From positions 452,501 to 516,500 of the forward strand of contig CM030863.1 of assembly GCA_018105865.1 (NCBI GenBank): a DNA stretch of 64,000 nucleotides, written 5' to 3'. Source of the DNA: Metaphire vulgaris. Taxonomy: Eukaryota > Annelida > Clitellata > Crassiclitellata > Megascolecidae. The notes under the pieces were generated by a model. The model made no database searches. It saw nothing but the letters and a program-made list of their open reading frames with translations, and was not told the origin of the DNA. The position numbers and the translations under genes are program-made. Below, in pieces: positions 58,980 through 64,000 of the stretch; position 1 is the stretch's first letter, and the number at the start of each line of letters is the position of its first letter.

Positions 58980-59420
58980 AATTCGTTTATTCTGAAATTG
59001 AAAACGCAAAAGATATACATATATATATATATATATATCTGTCTATCTACATATAGATAGATGCATACTATGTATGTGTATAAGTCTGTCTGTCTGTGTG
59101 TTTGTCTGTCGGTGTTGAGTCTATCTGAGTCTTTGTGAGCCTCAAGAGAAGAGCTCACATGCTCAGAGCTGAATATTTTATCGTCTTCAGTTAAGCAGAG
59201 CGCATGAATATTAATGAGCTGGCGTCACGTGTTCTCGTCATCTTCCGTTCGTTGTTCACAGGCGGAGTCATTCGGGATTATTCTCTCTCTCGCTGCCAAT
59301 CTTTAATGGCGTCGTCGTCGTCACCCTCCACACCCGAATTGCGTCACTCATTGCACGTGAGAAACTATTCAGTGTCACGGGACAAGGAATGACGACATCG
59401 AAAGAGAGAGAGACAGAGAC

Positions 59421-59475
<55 letters not shown>

Positions 59476-61075
59476 GAGAGAGAACTATTTCCAGTTTACT
59501 TTGATATTGTTTTGATGAGACTCTATTGCGTTTCTCTTTGGTTACCATGGCCCCCTGGTAACCGACAGCCATGGCAACTGAAGTCTCAGGCTGCGAAGGC
59601 TCTCGGCTTTTAGATGCAAACGCCGTTGACGTTTTTCACGAAGACACCTGTTACTCCATCATCCGCCAAACGACCGCCTCTCAATGAAATGAGAAACAGA
59701 GCAGACGACCAAAGAACGCAACTGCTGCGCGGCCGATACTCCAACGCAAAGTGTCAACAACGACCCGATGATCACGCAGAGACCTTGAAATGATCAAAAT
59801 GCTTACGGCAAAGAAATACCGAGTCTATGTTGACATTAGAAGAACATAGGACAGACTGGGGATCATAAATGACCGGAGATCAAGCGGATTGGTATTTTAT
59901 CAAAAGATATTTATACCGTAGCTAAGTATAATAGCCTCCAATGATTTGCTTTTATAACATCCTACGGACACCTGCGGTAACTGACTCCACATTGAAACTG
60001 CTTTGCAGATATAATGACGTCACCTGACAGCGGCCATTAGCATCTTCGCGTCATCGAATTATCCAAAGACACCTGCTTCAGGTGTGCTTCGAGGCGTGCA
60101 CACAACAGCTGCAATTGTGGCTGACTTCGTCTAGGCATTAGCCATATTAACAGCAATGGCGGTTTTATTGGAGATGAAATGACGATGTGGCGGTGGTGGT
60201 GATGATGATGATGATGATAATTGTGAGCTTAGCTTGACCTTCGAAATAAATACTCAATTAACGTATCCGACTCCTTCTACCTCTCCCCCATCTCTACTCG
60301 ACGCATCGGTAAAGAAGATAAGAGATTGCACGGACAAGGTAATACTCCAGGTAACGACCACCTGGTAGTCGACCACGTGACCAGGTGGACTGAAAGAAGA
60401 CTTGTGGCTGCTTCTACCTGTATTCTGGCGTCATCGTGTCATCGACCGGATAATAACCTTGAAATACCTGTGAAAAGGTCATTCACCTGGAGTTGTGCTT
60501 TGATTGGGAGAGATTTTGCAATGATTGTGAAGGTTCGAACAGTTCTAAAGTCAAAAGGTCAAAATGGCTTAAATATTTAATTAATATATTTGAAATTTAA
60601 TTGAAACAGCAATTCCATCAGATTTTGTCTGAAACTGGTTTAGATTCTGATTATTGTTAGATTCTATCTATCTTTCTTTGCTTTTTGCTTGATTTTGTTT
60701 GGCATTCATCCGGTAACACATTCCTCCATTCCGTCAATCTTCTTCATCATAACGTAGAGTGGGTACAAATTGCTTACGTTTCCAATATTTCAGGTTAGCC
60801 TTTGCATCCCATAACCAGGTGATCCATCTATCCATTCATCTATCTATCCACACATTCCCCCTACTCTATTTCATCCATCCATCCATCCATCCATCCATTT
60901 CATCCATTCCTATCTCAACCATCGATTGATCAATCCTCCCTGTCACTCAGCCACTCAGTCATCTACTCATCAATCAATGAATCAATTAATCAATCAATCA
61001 ATCCGATCGTCAATCTAACAGCTGATTGATACAATGCAGCAATAGTACAATACGACGGATTTAACTCTGCATGAC

Positions 61076-61138
<63 letters not shown>

Positions 61139-61169
61139 TAGATAGACAGATAGAGATGGGGATGGATAC

Positions 61170-61213
<44 letters not shown>

Positions 61214-62109
61214 CGAGAGAGACACAGAGAGAGACAGAGACACACAGAGAGAGACAGAGACACAGAGAGAGACAGAGACACAGAGAGAGAGAGAGACAGA
61301 GAGAGAGAAAAAAAAATCTCTGACCGTATCGTTGTTTGTCTGTCTTCGTGGCCGATTGCAGTGGAGTCGTCGTCGACGGCATAATGTCAGTGCAGCGAAG
61401 GAAATCATCTCTCCCTCTCCCTCATACTCCTCCTACTCCTCTACTCCTCCTACTCCTCCTCCTCCTCCTCCGTCCTTGTGATCGTCGTTTGTCCATCCAC
61501 AGGAGCGCCGTGCATGCGTCGACGACGACGACGACGACGACGACGCCCGCCAGATGCCGACCGGCCCCGTCACCGCCGCCGCCGCCGCCTCTCTGCCCCT
61601 CCCGGTCAATCGGTCGTCTTCTTCTTAAGCACGCCGTATCGAGCTGCTGCTGCTGCTGCTGCTGCTGTTGCTGCTGCATCCACTGGACGTGAACGGGACG
61701 ACGCCGAAGCATTGTTGCTTAGCGTCGTTCGCTTCATTCGCCGTAATGTATGCGTCGGTGGCCATGCACTGCATGGGGCTCGTCAACAGAGAGTAGGACG
61801 GAGGAGGCCGAGTGGGGAGGGGGGTAGGGAGGAGCAGAAGGACAGGCGTCTCTTCTTCCGTTTGCCAACTGGAAAGAACCTAACAGGTGGTCGTCGGTGT
61901 TCGATGGGGCTTTATGACCGCGACATTCGCCATTTCAAGTGCAGAATTCTGTGCTCGGTGCGCAATTTCGAATCTCTATTGGGGGCGAGGGGCAACTGGG
62001 AATGTGAACGATTTGAAATATCTAACTCAAATTCTTATTAAGTAAGTAAGTATAATAATAATAATCGTCATCTTGGTTAAGAAGACGAAACAATGACTAC
62101 CAGTGCATT
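58980..62109. other. Intergenic, microsatellite-rich
   Basis: No gene supported. Contains (TA)n and (CTGT) near 59010-59110, (GA)n at 59403-59470, CATC/CAAT-type repeats at 60830-61005, a CA/GA/TA compound at 61076-61310, and TCC, GAC and TGC triplet runs at 61440-61680. The 118- and 187-codon frames at 61336-62041 are translations of these triplets. A CRE palindrome is at 60015-60022. Confidence 0.55.
61076..61310. repeat. Compound GA/CAGA/TA microsatellite
   Basis: (GA)n, (CAGA)n, (TA)n, then (GACACAGAGA)-type repeats in one 235-base block. Confidence 0.92.
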
Positions 62110-62272
62110 CAGGGGCGGCGCTGGGTTTTGTTGGCTGGGTGGGTCTAATGCAATCTACACAACCAGGACCCAGCTCAGACTAGCCCTCCCCACAAAAAAA
62201 TCAAAATTTCTCTGCGGATTTGCACGATTTGCTATGGTTACCCCTGCCCGAGGCCCCCTAGCGCCGCCCCTG
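62110..62272. mobile_element. hAT-like MITE with perfect 8-bp TSD
   Basis: 163 bp with ends CAGGGGCGGCGCT and AGCGCCGCCCCTG, near-perfect inverted repeats, flanked by AGTGCATT on both sides (62102-62109, 62273-62280). A distinct family from the other hAT-like MITEs here. Confidence 0.92.
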
Positions 62273-62943
62273 AGTGCATTGGAGTACATTACGATGTAAT
62301 CAATCTGTGAGTATCTGATTGTGGCAACAGATCCCAGTGAGCATCATAATAACAAGTCATAAAGTTATGATTAGATTGAAATCAGATGATCACCAAACGG
62401 AATGTTAACAGCTGCGTCTGAGCCTCTGAGGCCAATGCAGGCCTTCCATTTTAGGGCGGAGCTTCAAGGTAACATGGAAGTTTATTGACCAATCGTTAAA
62501 AACTCTTGAACCGTCCCCTCCCGCACCCTCTCCCTTTCTCTTCCTTCTTACAATCGCTTGTCTTCAAATGTCGAGGTCGTGGGTTTGAAACTAAGTCACC
62601 GTCTAATCAAACTTCTCGATTGTAATCGCTGAAATAAGAGATGCATCGATTATGCCTTCGGCCGATTATCGGTTTACTTCCAGTTGAAATAGCAGAACAA
62701 TTATTACATTGCCTGAAATTACTGATTGGGGGCAATGAACCCATCTCGATTTTTCTATATCTATGTGCTTATGTAGTTCTGTCACTGGTTCGATTTATGT
62801 GTAATTGTTATGTTAACCATAAAACTCAATATCACTTCTGAGTTCCTGTTAGAATAACTCTCCACTGCACGGCAGTTCCGGTAAAACCCAGCTTAAGACA
62901 TATTTGAACGCATAAAGAACAAAACATGAATTGTTTGTCGCTA

Positions 62944-62982
<39 letters not shown>

Positions 62983-63764
62983 CAGAATTATTAAATGAAC
63001 TGTGAACAGAATTCACAAAATCATTTAACCCTAAGATGCGACCAATTGGCGACTCACGAATTCAATGTTCAGTCATTTTCTTAAAATGGCGATCGTCAAA
63101 AGTTCACAACTCACAGCTGTATTCACCAGTTAATGTACAACTGACATTCAAACTGAATCAACATCTGAATAGCTCTTTATAATAATCATTGTGGTACAAC
63201 AAGCGATTTATTTAAATGGCGCTATAGAAGTCCCCTTGTCAGTTGGCTATTTATTAAACCGTACGTCACTCTAACGGCTACTGCCTACTGCTTCAGCGTT
63301 AACGCATAATGCCAATGCCATCCGCAAAACTAAAAAAGACTGCCTTAGACAATTCAGAAAATAAGCAACAAGCCAAGATCACATTAATTGCTATAAAGTA
63401 AAGCAAAAGCTATATCATTGAAAGACATGTTATTTAATTTACGAGAGACTTGATATATGTTAGATCTCTTTGTGGATATGATCTCCTTCAACACTTAACG
63501 ATTATTTGTCTTTTTCTCTATTTATCTGCATTTGTTGTAATTAAAGTTTTACTTTCATTGATCAAATACAGTTTCCGCTCTCTCTTTCCGTTCTTGGGAA
63601 ATGTTTCTACATCAAACTCCCACTTGACCTCTTTCCACGTTTCCTTTATTTAGCCTAAGTTTACTGCGCTTGAAAAATGTTCTAGTGTCTTCCGTCTGTT
63701 GAAATGTGCCGATGATGAGAAACAGCCACAATTGAAATTCCTTCGTCTGCCTTTTGCCGCCGCC

Positions 63765-63809
<45 letters not shown>

Positions 63810-63814
63810 ACTGC
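62273..63814. other. Non-coding stretch with SINE-like 3' end
   Basis: No gene seen. 62860-62983 is a repeat 3' end with a (AAAT)n tail, similar to 49430-49601. (GA)n lies at 63767-63807, just 3' of the possible exon that follows. Confidence 0.45.
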
Positions 63815-64000
63815 TCAGACGAGACTGATGACGCTCGACCTGAAGGCGGGCAGAGACGCTGGACCCGGCTGCAGACGATCCATTTCGCTCGCTTCGACGA
63901 CCGGACAGTCCCCCTGGCGACCACAGTCCTGGTGCTTGGCGAACACCATTTCGTCGTCATTCGCCAGAGGGCTGCACGTGTGAAATCGCATCTTACGATA
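63815..64000 (-). CDS. Possible last coding exon of a gene off the right edge
   Basis: A minus-strand frame open to the window edge gives 61 residues and a TGA at 63815-63817. It includes YRKMRFHTCSPLANDDEMVF and ends AFRSSVISLV. Composition is protein-like and the C-terminal S-L-V fits a class I PDZ-binding motif, as in many channel and receptor tails. Two overlapping frames (63682-63960 minus, 63699-63983 plus) are less convincing because they translate the (GA)n run. No family is recognised; it could also be chance, since the span is short. Confidence 0.35.
   Translation of the reverse strand, partial: YRKMRFHTCSPLANDDEMVFAKHQDCGRQGDCPVVEASEMDRLQPGPASLPAFRSSVISLV

Overview
The window is animal (metazoan) genomic DNA. 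It has multi-exon genes with GT-AG introns, non-LTR and DNA-transposon debris, a tRNA-derived SINE and many microsatellites. The three recognisable genes are a TASK-type two-pore potassium channel, an RGK-family small GTPase and a secreted PAN/EGF protein. The repeat content suits a marine invertebrate bilaterian, but the sequence does not name the species. All exons were assembled by eye from reading frame, splice-site and phase agreement.

Left part (1-25 kb): AT-rich, no convincing protein gene, few microsatellites. It holds three hAT-like MITEs with 8-bp target duplications (38-223, 822-1010, 5738-5919), a TATA-box promoter-like sequence near 6.33 kb, and then from 7.4 to 21 kb a string of unrelated tandem-repeat families. 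The repeated element in each family is a short RNA-type hairpin: 7.46-7.69 kb, 8.15-8.43 kb, a 122-bp array (10.14-13.51 and 16.94-18.37 kb) and a 130-bp array (19.59-20.96 kb). Most stem variants keep pairing through G.U only if the + strand is the RNA. The 122-bp array is split by a decayed 3.4-kb non-LTR retrotransposon (13514-16935) with a 16-bp target duplication and a (GACA)n tail. This hairpin domain is the most unusual thing in the window and could be a long structured non-coding RNA or hairpin-RNA locus.

Middle (27-32 kb, minus strand): an eight-exon gene for a secreted protein, from a TATA box at 32031: signal peptide, PAN/apple domain, three EGF repeats, then about 300 residues I cannot assign. 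Next (33.86-40.46 kb, minus strand) is a four-exon RGK GTPase with a long low-complexity N-terminus, P-loop, NKQD motif and the RGK-type C-terminal Cys motif. A roughly 1-kb segment is duplicated directly at 41.07-42.27 and 43.07-44.06 kb.

Right part (50.4-58.75 kb, minus strand): a two-exon TASK channel whose 7.1-kb intron interrupts the first selectivity filter, preceded by a promoter region with four perfect CRE palindromes. The window ends in an open minus-strand frame (63815-64000) that may be the last exon of another gene. From 27 kb rightward, di- and trinucleotide microsatellites are very dense, and several small DNA transposons (hAT-like, mariner-like, Tigger-like) have clean target duplications. 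RGK proteins inhibit voltage-gated calcium channels and TASK channels set resting potential, so two excitability genes lie side by side in the same orientation. Any joint regulation is inference.
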